Shown here: one piece after another, positions 7,873 through 16,339 of the stretch
How positions within the stretch are numbered: position 1 is the stretch's first letter
Layout: the number at the start of each line of letters is the position of its first letter
Source of the DNA: an uncultured Desulfobulbaceae bacterium
GTDB taxonomy: Bacteria > Desulfobacterota > Desulfobulbia > Desulfobulbales > Desulfocapsaceae
Direction of reading: 5' to 3'
Length of the DNA: 64,000 nt
Assembly (NCBI GenBank): GCA_937910875.1
Contig: CALENA010000151.1
Location: forward strand, 1 to 64,000
The notes under the pieces: model-generated
Databases searched by the model: none
Told to the model about the DNA's origin: nothing
The model's input: the letters and a program-made list of their open reading frames with translations, nothing else
Made by a program: the position numbers and the translations under genes

Positions 7873-10800
7873 TTATTTCATGCACCACTCATAGGCATTC
7901 TGAAACATGCGCATCCAGGGGCTGACCGTCATATCCCGCATTTCAAAGGGCAGATAATGGGCCTGCCAGCCCAGGAAACAGCGTTCGGGGTGCGGCATCA
8001 TGGCCAGGTGACGGCCATCGGATGAGCAGAGCCCGGCCAGACCATCAGGCGAGCCATTGGGGTTAAAAGGATAGGCCTCGGTGGGCGCGCCAAAGTCGTT
8101 CGCATAACGGATGGGGGCCAGGTTCGCGTCCAGGACCTGATCACGCAGATCCTGATCCGGAAAATGGAGCAGACCTTCACCATGATCAACATGGATACCA
8201 AAGACCAGTTCATCCATGCCCTGGAGCATGATCGCCGGGCTCTGCTCGACACGAACCGTGGTCCAGCGTGATTCAAAGCGACCTGAACGATTGTGGATGA
8301 AGCGGGGCTGCTGCTCGGGTGTGATTCCGCGCCACGGCACCCAACCCAGGAGGCCGAAGAGCTGGCAACCGTTGCAGACCCCCAGACTGAAAGTGTCGGG
8401 CCGATTGTAAAAATCATCAAACATCACCTTCAGACGTTCGTTGAAGAGGATGGTCGCGGCCCAGCCCTTGGCCGATTCCGGGACATCGGCATAGGAAAAA
8501 CCGCCAACTGCGGCCAACCCCCGGAAGTCAGCAAGATCAATGGTTCCGGCCAGCAGATCGGCCATGCACACGTCCCAGGGCTCAAAACCCGCGGCATGGA
8601 AGGCCGAGGTCATCTCACGATCGGAATTGGAGCCCTCATCGCGCAGAATGGCCACCCTGGGCTTGTCGCTGCGCTGCAGGATCTCAGGATCGGTTTGCTC
8701 CGGCACAAAACTTATATTATAGGCCGGGCCGGTTCGGTCATAGATGGTCCCCTTTTCTTCATCGGCACAGACCGGATCACACTGCAGGCGATCAAGCTGA
8801 TGACTGGTCTCCTCCCACACCCGGCGCAACTCGATCATGGCCAGGTCAAGGACCAGCTCGTGGTTGCAGCGGATACGGATCTGTTTTTCAGCCGTGCTCC
8901 GTCCCAGGACCTGACAGGGGATCTCCTGATCTGCCAGCAGGCCAGTCAGCTGATCCAGGGCCTCTGGGCGACACTCAATAACCAGCCCCAGCTCCTCAGA
9001 AAAAAGGGCGGCCAGAGCTGAAGCTGTGGTCTCCATCTCCAGTTCCAGGCCGCAGTTTCCACTGAAGGCCATCTCGAGAACCGTGGTGATCAGACCACCA
9101 TCACTGCGATCATGCCCGGCCAGAATCATATCCTGATCAATGAGATCCTGAACGGTCAGAAAGGCCTTTTTCAGCAGAGCCGTATCATCAAGGTCAGGGG
9201 ATTGATCACCGATCTGGCCATAGACCTGGGCCAGGGCTGAACCACCAAGGCGGGCCTTGCCCGGGGCCAGATCGATCAGGAGCAGCCAACTCCCCGGCTG
9301 CTTGATATCCGGCGTCACCACCTTGCGGATATCCGGCATGGCCGCATAGGCCGAGATCACCAGCTGACGCGGCGACTTGACCGTTTCTTTGCCAACCATG
9401 GTGGCCATGGAAAGCGAGTCCTTACCGCCGTCCACGGCCATGCCCACGCCGATCATGGCATCCCGCATGGCCAGAGCCGCGTCGACCATGGCCGCGCCCT
9501 CCCCGGCCAGCTTGGGGGCCCACATCCAGTTGGCCGAGCACTTGACCTGCTCCAGATCCTCGATTCGGGCCCAGACCAGATTGGTCAAGGATTCGCCCAC
9601 GGCCATCCGGGCCCCGGCCGCCGGATCGACCAGCATCTTGATCGGCTGTTCACCAATGGCCATGGCCCCGCCGGTGAGTCCGAAATGGCTCTGGGCAACC
9701 ACGGCCACATCGGCAACCGTGAGCTGCAGGGGGCCACAGCATTGCTGGCGCGCGATCAATCCGGTGACCGCCCGATCGACCTTATTGGTGAGAAAACGCT
9801 TCGACCCCACCGAGACCAGGCGCAAGACTCGATCCAATGCCACGGAGACACTCAGATCAGCAGGCAGGGCCAGGGGCTTCCCACCGCTGGGAGCCCGCTG
9901 ATCCGTAAAGGTCTTCTGGGGGATACTGCCCAGCAGGACATCAAGCTCGATATCCACCGGTGTGGAGTCATCCAGCTCATCATGGAGGACAAAGCGCAGA
10001 TCACCCGTGACCTCGCCCAGGACCTCGCAGGCCACCTTTTCCCGTTCACAGATCCCCTGGAAGCGCGCAATATTCTCGGCCCGGATCAAGAAGCCATTCC
10101 GCTCCTGATACTCGGCCACATAGATCTCAAGCACCGACATGGTCGGATCACCGACCCGCATCCTGCGAACCTCGACCCGGCCACCGGAACGTTCCACCAA
10201 TTCCTTCAGGACATTGGCCGGCCCCCCTGCGCCCTGGTCATGGATCACATCGATCAGGGTCTTGTCGCCCATCTCGTTGCAGGCACGGATGACCCGGTTC
10301 ATCTTCTGCTCCATCTCGGCATCGCCGCGCTGAACCGCGTTGAAATCAAGCTCAGAGGCGTTCTCGCCCTGAAGCATGGATGAGGCCGCACCGCCGCCGA
10401 AACCCACCCGGTAGGCGGGCCCGCCTACCTGAACGATGAGCATTCCCTTTTCTTCCCGGTTCTTTTCAATATGGCGGTCATCGATCTGACCCATGCCTGC
10501 GGTGAACATCACCGGCTTCAGGAAGCCCCAGCGTTCACCCCCAGACAGACGCAGGTCAAAGGAACGGGTAAACCCCTGGATCAGGGGCTCACCAAACTTA
10601 TTGCCGTAATCCGAGGCCCCGTTACTGGCCTCAATCTCGATCTGCAGGGCCGAGGCCAGATTGTCCGGACAAGGATAGTGCTCCTCCCAGGCAAGATCGT
10701 AGCCCGGGATATGGAGATTGGCCACGCAATAGCCCGTGGTCCCGGCAATCACAAAGCCGCCACGACCGGTCCCCTGAACATCGCGAATGCGCCCTCCGGT

Positions 10801-11679
10801 TCCGGTCTCAGCCCCGGGAAAGGGAGCCACGCCGGTCGGGAAGTTATGGGTCTCGGCGGTGAGCAGGATATGACAGCGGACAGAAGCCGGGACAAAAGGC
10901 GCCGGTTGGCCAGGGGTCTGGGGATAGATGGTCGACACATCATATCCTGCCACCACACTTGAATTATCCTTGAAGGCAATCAGCGATCCCTTGGGATTGG
11001 CCGTCAAGGTCTCCGTAACCACTTCAAAAAGGGTGCCCTCGATCTCCTCACCATCAATGATCTGCCGCCCTTTAAAAAAACCATGGCGCGAGTGTTCCGA
11101 GTTGGCGTTGTTGAGGTCCATGATCTCGACAATGGTCGGATTCCGGTCGTGGCGTTTGACAAAATAGTCGTAGTAAAAATTGCGGTCCCACTCGTCCATG
11201 GAGATTCCGGGGATCTTGAGCAGGGCATCCGGACCACCACCCTTCAGATCGACATCATAGACCGGCTCGGGGCTGATCCCGGTCTCAAAGGTGGTCAGCG
11301 GTTCAACATAGACACACTCGGTCATCCGGTCGTGATGGGCGGCAATAAAGTCATCAAGATCAGCGTCATTAGGCACCAGATAGCGGCGCGAACGCTCGAC
11401 CCGGGTAATGCTGTCCAGCCCGGTGGCCCGACAGATGGAGACCATATTGGATGACCAGGCCGTGGCAAAATTCAGGCGTGGACCGACCTCAACCACCCGA
11501 GCGCCGCCAAGGACAGGAGAAAGCGAAACCGTGTCGATGAGAAAACCGTCCGCCAGGATCAGACGCAGACGATCCAGTTCCTGATCGCTCAGGGCGTGCG
11601 TAGACTCCACGTTAAAGCAGAGGGCTCGGGTGTCATCAATCCTGCGGTAGAGCTGCCGTACTGTCGCTGCCATGGCCAT
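7873..11679 (-). CDS. purL: Phosphoribosylformylglycinamidine synthase, single-chain
   Basis: This 1268-residue enzyme converts FGAR, glutamine and ATP to FGAM in purine synthesis. It is the long single-chain type, with an N-terminal PurS-like region, two AIRS-like ATP-binding halves (HNFPTGVAPFPGAETGTGG; GGKDSLSMAT) and a C-terminal glutaminase domain. The glutaminase nucleophile is the cysteine of GVCNGCQLFG, with the triad His in MPHPERC. Its length matches the E. coli enzyme (about 1295). It is flanked upstream by the inverted-repeat element at 11840-12001, so it probably has its own promoter in 11680-11840. Confidence 0.97.
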   Translation of the reverse strand: MAMAATVRQLYRRIDDTRALCFNVESTHALSDQELDRLRLILADGFLIDTVSLSPVLGGARVVEVGPRLNFATAWSSNMVSICRATGLDSITRVERSRRYLVPNDADLDDFIAAHHDRMTECVYVEPLTTFETGISPEPVYDVDLKGGGPDALLKIPGISMDEWDRNFYYDYFVKRHDRNPTIVEIMDLNNANSEHSRHGFFKGRQIIDGEEIEGTLFEVVTETLTANPKGSLIAFKDNSSVVAGYDVSTIYPQTPGQPAPFVPASVRCHILLTAETHNFPTGVAPFPGAETGTGGRIRDVQGTGRGGFVIAGTTGYCVANLHIPGYDLAWEEHYPCPDNLASALQIEIEASNGASDYGNKFGEPLIQGFTRSFDLRLSGGERWGFLKPVMFTAGMGQIDDRHIEKNREEKGMLIVQVGGPAYRVGFGGGAASSMLQGENASELDFNAVQRGDAEMEQKMNRVIRACNEMGDKTLIDVIHDQGAGGPANVLKELVERSGGRVEVRRMRVGDPTMSVLEIYVAEYQERNGFLIRAENIARFQGICEREKVACEVLGEVTGDLRFVLHDELDDSTPVDIELDVLLGSIPQKTFTDQRAPSGGKPLALPADLSVSVALDRVLRLVSVGSKRFLTNKVDRAVTGLIARQQCCGPLQLTVADVAVVAQSHFGLTGGAMAIGEQPIKMLVDPAAGARMAVGESLTNLVWARIEDLEQVKCSANWMWAPKLAGEGAAMVDAALAMRDAMIGVGMAVDGGKDSLSMATMVGKETVKSPRQLVISAYAAMPDIRKVVTPDIKQPGSWLLLIDLAPGKARLGGSALAQVYGQIGDQSPDLDDTALLKKAFLTVQDLIDQDMILAGHDRSDGGLITTVLEMAFSGNCGLELEMETTASALAALFSEELGLVIECRPEALDQLTGLLADQEIPCQVLGRSTAEKQIRIRCNHELVLDLAMIELRRVWEETSHQLDRLQCDPVCADEEKGTIYDRTGPAYNISFVPEQTDPEILQRSDKPRVAILRDEGSNSDREMTSAFHAAGFEPWDVCMADLLAGTIDLADFRGLAAVGGFSYADVPESAKGWAATILFNERLKVMFDDFYNRPDTFSLGVCNGCQLFGLLGWVPWRGITPEQQPRFIHNRSGRFESRWTTVRVEQSPAIMLQGMDELVFGIHVDHGEGLLHFPDQDLRDQVLDANLAPIRYANDFGAPTEAYPFNPNGSPDGLAGLCSSDGRHLAMMPHPERCFLGWQAHYLPFEMRDMTVSPWMRMFQNAYEWCMK

Positions 11680-11839
11680 TCCTTTTCTCTTTTTTATTAT
11701 TTACGTATCTTACTGAAATTCAGCCACATTTCTCTTTCTATCCAGAAAAAGTATGACCCGTCGTTGATGATGGTTTCGGAACAATTTTGATCTGATTGTG
11801 GCCTCTTTCCTACTTTCCCGGCTGCCCCACTTACCATCC

Positions 11840-12001
11840 AGTGTCCAGTCAAGAGTGAAATGTCGCAATATTGCGCCGGTGTTTTTGGTGCATGCAAGGC
11901 GCGGCGTCAGGCGCATAGCAGCGCTATGTAACTCAAACCTCAACGAAGCAGGCGCAAAAAACAACAAGCAATATGCGGCAGCTGAGCCTTGACTGGACAC
12001 T
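11840..12001. repeat. 162-bp element with 14-bp terminal inverted repeats
   Basis: The element is bounded by perfect 14-bp inverted repeats (AGTGTCCAGTCAAG at 11840-11853, its complement at 11988-12001). Further inward are imperfect arms (TGTCGCAATATTG near 11861 against CAATATGCGGCA near 11969) and an apical hairpin CATAGC-AGC-GCTATG. It contains no coding frame. The layout resembles a miniature inverted-repeat element or a large structured repeat, and there is no obvious target duplication. It lies between the iron-sulfur protein gene (3' end) and purL (5' end) and occupies most of the gene-free 11680-12038 interval. Confidence 0.7.
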
Positions 12002-12038
12002 AGCATGAACCAATAAAATATTCTTCAGCAAAGTCGCC

Positions 12039-12974
12039 TCAACGTCCAACGGGCTGATCCAGCTGAGCCGCGGCCTGGACCTGCTGCGCCTTTCTCAGCC
12101 CTGCCCGGTTCAGGGCCTGAAGATCAAGACCACCACATTTCAGCGAAATCGCTCCAAAGGCGCAGGCCTCATTCAGGCAGCGCAGGCACCGGATACACTC
12201 GGGGCTGTCAAAGTCTTTGTTAAACTGGATGCCCATGGGACAGACCTGGGCGCACACCCCGCAATCGGTACACTTTTCCTTGTCGAGCCTCAGTTGAATC
12301 AGACTGATCCGGTTAAACAGGCCATAAAAGGCGCCTAAGGGACAGGTGGTCCGGCAGAAGGGTCTGCTGGTCACCACACTCCACCCCATAAAGATCGTCA
12401 TCCAGAACAGCTTATTGTAGAAGAGCAGGCCAACGGTTGCCCGCAGATCAGGCTGGAGCAGGAGCATGGGGATACCGGCCTCGAGCGTACCGGCCGGGCA
12501 GACATACTTGCAGAACCAGGGGCTGCCCATGGCCCACTCGTTGGTCAGAAAAAGGGGGAAAAGAATGACAAAGAAAAGGAGCATGCCGTACTTCACGTAA
12601 CGGAGCGCCTTGGGGACCGCCGGAAACTTGACCGACGGTATCTTATGAAGCAGTTCCTGAACCAGACCAAAGGGACAGAGCCAGCCGCAGGGCAGACGAC
12701 CGGCCAGCGATCCGATCAATCCGATACTGCCGAAGACATACGAACCGACATAGAACGACCCTGTCTCCAGGGAAAAGCGGACACTCAAGAGCAGCTGCTG
12801 GATGGCACCGATGGGGCAGTAGGTGGTGGAAGCCGGGCAGGAGTAGCAGTTCAGACCCGGTGAACAGAGGATTTTCATCGGGCCCTGATAGATATTGCGG
12901 GTGAACGGGAACATCCAGTAACCGTTCGAGAGCAGGGCCGCCAGGGTCTGGATCAGTTTGCGTACCGTCTCCAT
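12039..12974 (-). CDS. NapH/NosR-like 4Fe-4S membrane protein
   Basis: This 311-residue inner-membrane protein has about five hydrophobic segments. An N-terminal CYSCPASTTYCPIG motif is followed by CGWLCPFGL and CKYVCPAG, which are NapH/NosR-type CxxxCP motifs. Two 4Fe-4S ferredoxin motifs (CTDCGVCAQVCP and CIRCLRCLNEACAFGA) sit near the C-terminus. It should move electrons across or along the membrane; the partner is unknown. It starts 6 bp after a CXXC miniprotein gene (12981-13130), with which such proteins are often paired. Confidence 0.85.
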   Translation of the reverse strand: METVRKLIQTLAALLSNGYWMFPFTRNIYQGPMKILCSPGLNCYSCPASTTYCPIGAIQQLLLSVRFSLETGSFYVGSYVFGSIGLIGSLAGRLPCGWLCPFGLVQELLHKIPSVKFPAVPKALRYVKYGMLLFFVILFPLFLTNEWAMGSPWFCKYVCPAGTLEAGIPMLLLQPDLRATVGLLFYNKLFWMTIFMGWSVVTSRPFCRTTCPLGAFYGLFNRISLIQLRLDKEKCTDCGVCAQVCPMGIQFNKDFDSPECIRCLRCLNEACAFGAISLKCGGLDLQALNRAGLRKAQQVQAAAQLDQPVGR

Positions 12975-12980
12975 GTCATC

Positions 12981-13130
12981 TCACCCGATCCCGATACACG
13001 ACAGACAGATATTCCAGGCCTGCTCCAGGACCCGCTGCGGTTCATTGACATTGATGCCGATCAGAAACAAGATCAGAGAGACCGTTAGAGGAATAAGCCA
13101 CTGACGGCTGGCCTTTTTGTTTTTTTTCAT
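12981..13130 (-). CDS. CD1871A-type CXXC miniprotein
   Basis: This 49-residue frame starts with a lysine-rich stretch (MKKNKKASRQW), has one transmembrane helix (LIPLTVSLILFLIG) and ends in NICLSCIGIG. The short length, single helix and terminal CLSCIGIG match the small CD1871A CXXC family. It sits directly upstream of the NapH-like iron-sulfur gene, with which it is probably translated. The CXXC could deliver or accept electrons or help cluster assembly; that is inference. Confidence 0.8.
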   Translation of the reverse strand: MKKNKKASRQWLIPLTVSLILFLIGINVNEPQRVLEQAWNICLSCIGIG

Positions 13131-13200
13131 GATTTCAGACCAAGAGGGTCATAAAAAAAGGAAAACCAGGGCGTTGAGCACCTGACACTTCGTCGCCCCA

Positions 13201-13500
13201 TCAGGGGTCACGGCGGATTACCGAGAGAATCTTGTCTCCGATATGAACATCCTTGTCACGACGGTCATCGATGGAGATCTGGGTCACCACCCGAATGGCC
13301 CCCTGCTCAAAAGGCGTCTCATAAATGGAGGCGGCCAGATGCAGAAGATATTTGGGTTCACCCTCCACCAGGGTTCCCATATCATTGAGCCGGAACACGG
13401 CCCCCTTTTCTTCCAGTTTTTTTTGAATGGCAAGGACATAGTCACCTACCCCCGGCTCGCTGGTTCCCATGGGAATCACGGTCAGTTGCATCAAGGCCAT
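13201..13500 (-). CDS. MTH1187-family thiamine-binding protein
   Basis: This 99-residue protein begins MALMQLTVIPMGTSEPGVGDYV and contains DMGTLVEGE and HLAASIYETPFEQGAIRVVTQ patterns, as in the MTH1187/YkoF-like thiamine-binding (DUF77) family. Proteins of this ferredoxin-like fold bind thiamine or its precursors in the cytoplasm. It lies 70 bp upstream of the CXXC miniprotein and iron-sulfur genes and could be first in that transcript. No TPP-riboswitch core was seen upstream. Confidence 0.85.
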   Translation of the reverse strand: MALMQLTVIPMGTSEPGVGDYVLAIQKKLEEKGAVFRLNDMGTLVEGEPKYLLHLAASIYETPFEQGAIRVVTQISIDDRRDKDVHIGDKILSVIRRDP

Positions 13501-13776
13501 TACAATTACTCCTCAGTTCAAATGAATGGCGTCGGAATCATTCCGATCCAATTTTGCGCGACACATTTTCTCTCATTCACCGTAGAGTCTGTTCCCCCTC
13601 ACTCACAGGTCAACTGACCAACATGGCTAAACCAGAATGGTCAGCCACCACCGACTCTTGAGGTCGTTTCGCTCCAGGCAAGCGAGTGCCAAGCGTTGTG
13701 GAAAATTCTTCCCTTCTCTTCCCACCTGGACTCAAAATACAAAGAACAATGGAACACATTCTGTCGAAAATCATTG

Positions 13777-14640
13777 TTATCCCTGGATCAACGCAATCAG
13801 ACGCTCCAGGTCATCGAGAGAATAATATTCGATTTCAAGTTTGCCTCGACCGCCATTCTGGACAATGGCCACCTTGGAATGCAGTCGGTTGGTGAGCTGG
13901 TTGGACAGGGCCTGGGAATAGGAGGCCGGAATTGCCCCGCTTACCGCGGATGGCTTGCTTCTCACCTGTCGGTCGGCATTCAGAGCCTTACGAATTAATC
14001 GTTCAGCCTGCCGAACAGACAACTTCTTGTCAACAATCTGGTCCCGGACCTCTTTCATCAAAGCCGGATCATCCATGAGCCGCAACAGGGACCGCGCATG
14101 CCCCTCGGACAGAACTCCAGCCTGGAGATCGCTTTTGACAAAACCAGGGAGTTGCAATAATCTCAGTAGGTTAGCGACTGCAGATCGACTCTTTCCTACC
14201 TTCTTGGCCGCCTGATCCTGGGTGTAGCCAAATTTTTCGATCAGCTTTTCATAGGCCTCCGCCTCTTCCACCGCATTGAGATCCTTGCGTTGGACATTTT
14301 CGATCACGGCCAACTCCAGAAAATCATCATCATTCACATCATCACGGACCACAACCGGCACCCGTGTCAACCCTGCCCGCCTGGCCGCCCGCAGACGCCG
14401 TTCACCTGCGACCAGCTCATACTGATTATTGGCCACCGCAACCACAATCAAGGGCTGGATGATTCCATTTTCCTCAATGGAGCGGGTCAGCTCATCAAGA
14501 CCTTCCTCATCGAAGACCGTACGAGGCTGATGCTTGTTGGGAACGATGCAGTCCACATCGCACTCAAAATATTTCTCCTGTTCTTCCTCCTGGGAAAAAA
14601 GCAGGCCGACGCCCTGCCCCAAGCCTGTTTTCTTTACCAT
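13777..14640 (-). CDS. parB: Chromosome partitioning protein ParB
   Basis: This 287-residue ParB/Spo0J has an N-terminal CTPase domain with NKHQPR and the ELVAGERRLRAAR box, a helix-turn-helix (TQDQAAKKVGKSRSAVANLLRLLQLP) and a C-terminal dimerisation domain. It loads on parS, clamps DNA in a CTP-dependent way and works with ParA to segregate the origin region. Its gene lies 9 bp downstream of parA, in one operon. A perfect parS site is at 16305-16320. Confidence 0.97.
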   Translation of the reverse strand: MVKKTGLGQGVGLLFSQEEEQEKYFECDVDCIVPNKHQPRTVFDEEGLDELTRSIEENGIIQPLIVVAVANNQYELVAGERRLRAARRAGLTRVPVVVRDDVNDDDFLELAVIENVQRKDLNAVEEAEAYEKLIEKFGYTQDQAAKKVGKSRSAVANLLRLLQLPGFVKSDLQAGVLSEGHARSLLRLMDDPALMKEVRDQIVDKKLSVRQAERLIRKALNADRQVRSKPSAVSGAIPASYSQALSNQLTNRLHSKVAIVQNGGRGKLEIEYYSLDDLERLIALIQG

Positions 14641-14649
14641 CTCCTCTCC

Positions 14650-15432
14650 CTACTTCTTCTGATTTCTGAGAAACTCAGTTGCCAGCTGCAGATAGGCCTG
14701 GGCCCCGGAAGAGCGCAGGTCATAATCAATAATGGTCTGGCCATGACTGGGACACTCACTGAGCCGGACATTCCGCGGAATAATGGTCTTAAAGACCTGC
14801 TTGCCAAAATGACGGGCGACCTCGTCCGCCACCTGAAAGGTCAGTTTGTTCCGACGATCATACATGGTCAACAACAACCCCTCAATAAACAAGTCTGGAT
14901 TAAGTCGTTTTTTGACCGAACGAATGGTATTGACCAGTTGAGCCAGGCCCTCCAGGGCATAATACTCACACTGCATGGGAATCAGAGCCGAATGGGCACA
15001 GGTCAGGGCATTGACCGTCAACAGGCCAAGCGACGGAGGACAGTCGATCAAGATAAAGTCAAACTGGTCCACCACAGGAGCCAGCAGCCTCTCCAGACAG
15101 CGTTCCCGCTGGTCAACCCCCACCAGTTCAACTTCTGCCGCCGCCAGATCAATACTGGCAGGAATCACACTCAAATAAGGCACATCCGTGGTCACCATGA
15201 TATCGGCCAAAGGTACCCCACCCGTATAACTGTGATAGAGATGGCGCTTCAACTCTCGCACACGAATCCCAAGGCCGCTGGACCCGTTTCCCTGGGGGTC
15301 TGAGTCAAGCAGCAGTACCTTTTTTTTCTTTTTCGCCAAGGCCGCGGCCAGACTGACAGCTGAGGTGGTCTTGCCAACCCCACCCTTCTGATTGGCAACC
15401 GCTACAATTTTTGCCATTTGAGACTCACCCAT
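14650..15432 (-). CDS. parA: Chromosome partitioning ATPase ParA/Soj
   Basis: This ParA-family ATPase of about 260 residues has the deviant Walker A KGGVGKTTS, DSDPQGNGSSGLG and DCPPSLGLLTVNAL. It forms ATP dimers on nucleoid DNA and drives ParB-parS movement. Two starts are possible: ATG at 15432 (GGAG eight bases upstream) or ATG at 15417 (MAKIVAVANQ, closer to the usual N-terminus). It begins the parAB operon on the left side of the large intergenic region holding parS. Confidence 0.96.
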   Translation of the reverse strand: MGESQMAKIVAVANQKGGVGKTTSAVSLAAALAKKKKKVLLLDSDPQGNGSSGLGIRVRELKRHLYHSYTGGVPLADIMVTTDVPYLSVIPASIDLAAAEVELVGVDQRERCLERLLAPVVDQFDFILIDCPPSLGLLTVNALTCAHSALIPMQCEYYALEGLAQLVNTIRSVKKRLNPDLFIEGLLLTMYDRRNKLTFQVADEVARHFGKQVFKTIIPRNVRLSECPSHGQTIIDYDLRSSGAQAYLQLATEFLRNQKK

Positions 15433-15689
15433 ACATCATGCTCCATAACCCAAAGGACAGACACCATTTTCCACCGCAACACTTCAAAATAAAGGCAAAA
15501 AGCAGAGCACTCTGTCCCGAACCGTACCTGTCAAACACCCCACAGATGCGCAAAAAAGACCTGCAAACCATAAACCGCCCACCCTCTCTGAACAGGGCTA
15601 CAACAAAAGCAGCCCCAGCACGGCTGACCAATTCCTCCTCCACTGACTCACTGACGACTTGACCTTAGATCTGGCCAGGAACGGAAAGA

Positions 15690-15797
15690 GGCAGGAGCAG
15701 GAAGGTCCCTGACCGGCGTATCTAAAACATGGGCGACGGATAAGTCGTTCATGTTTTGGGCGAAGCGTAGCTGGGCAGGGACCTTCCTGCTCCTGCC
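15690..15797 (+). repeat. Palindromic structured element, copy A
   Basis: Perfect 22-bp inverted arms (15690-15711 and 15776-15797) enclose a 64-nt core. The core reads CCGGCGTATCT, then an 8-bp hairpin stem (15724-15731 with 15750-15757) topped by CGAC-GGATAA-GTCG, then GGGCGAAGCGTAGCTGG. Copies B, C and D share the core but have different arm sequences. It is not coding and is not followed by a T-run. Confidence 0.85.
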
Positions 15798-15805
15798 GGG
15801 CAATG

Positions 15806-15834
15806 CCACCGCCATGCACCTGTATTTTAAAATC
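15806..15834 (+). repeat. Flank repeat associated with palindromic element (A)
   Basis: CCACCGCCATGCACCTGTAT and the following TTTAAAATC lie 8 nt beyond the right arm of element A. Copies with the same ACCTGTATTTTAAA core lie beside element B (43605-43632) and, without a palindrome, at 22952-22982. Confidence 0.6.
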
Positions 15835-16304
15835 ACGAAAAAAATCACTGCTTCTGTTTGTATCCCATAACGCATCCACAAACAACAACAATTGCATAAT
15901 TTTCAAACTTTCCACTCAATCCAACCCTCACAACCCACAAACAACTTCAATAAATCTACAAAAACAAAACAGGCCGAAACAACAATCCGCCCTTCCTGCA
16001 ATTACCGTCAATACATCCAACAGAAACAGTAAAAAAATCTCTCACGGCCCACAACTTTCTGACCCATACGATTAAACAATCCCTCCACGTAACGGCCCTA
16101 CACACCCGTCCAAATCATTCCTTATCGTTGACACCTTCCCCGGCGTTCACCTCTGCCACAAACACTCCCGCAACACGTCCCCACTAAACTCTTTTGATCG
16201 TAGCAGGGATTAACTCCCCCGAGCCCTCACTGCTTGCTTTTTTGCAATCCTGCCGATACAATACCCCACACTTTACCCTTGTCAGGGGACTTGGCCTTGC
16301 CCTC

Positions 16305-16320
16305 TGTTTCACGTGAAACA
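16305..16320. promoter_or_regulatory. parS: parS centromere site
   Basis: TGTTTCACGTGAAACA is a perfect 16-bp palindrome identical to the established bacterial parS consensus bound by ParB. It lies about 870 bp from parA and just upstream of the nadB start. It is the only perfect copy I found in the window. Confidence 0.93.
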
Positions 16321-16339
16321 ATCTAGCGTATCAACCAAA

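Larger units (their letters stand above)
15433..16304. other. G-poor intergenic region, candidate origin-proximal zone
   Basis: About 870 bp without a supported gene lie between parA and nadB. The plus strand from about 15840 to 16250 is strikingly poor in G, and rich in A and C. The region holds palindromic element A (15690-15797) and ends at parS. Coding strand switches here. I found no canonical DnaA boxes (TTATNCACA), so an origin inside this segment is not shown; it may only be nearby. Confidence 0.5.

Noticed and set aside
15433-16304. oriC with DnaA boxes
   Set aside because: The location and parS suggest origin proximity, but no TTATNCACA-type box or 13-mer AT repeats were found, so oriC itself is not called.
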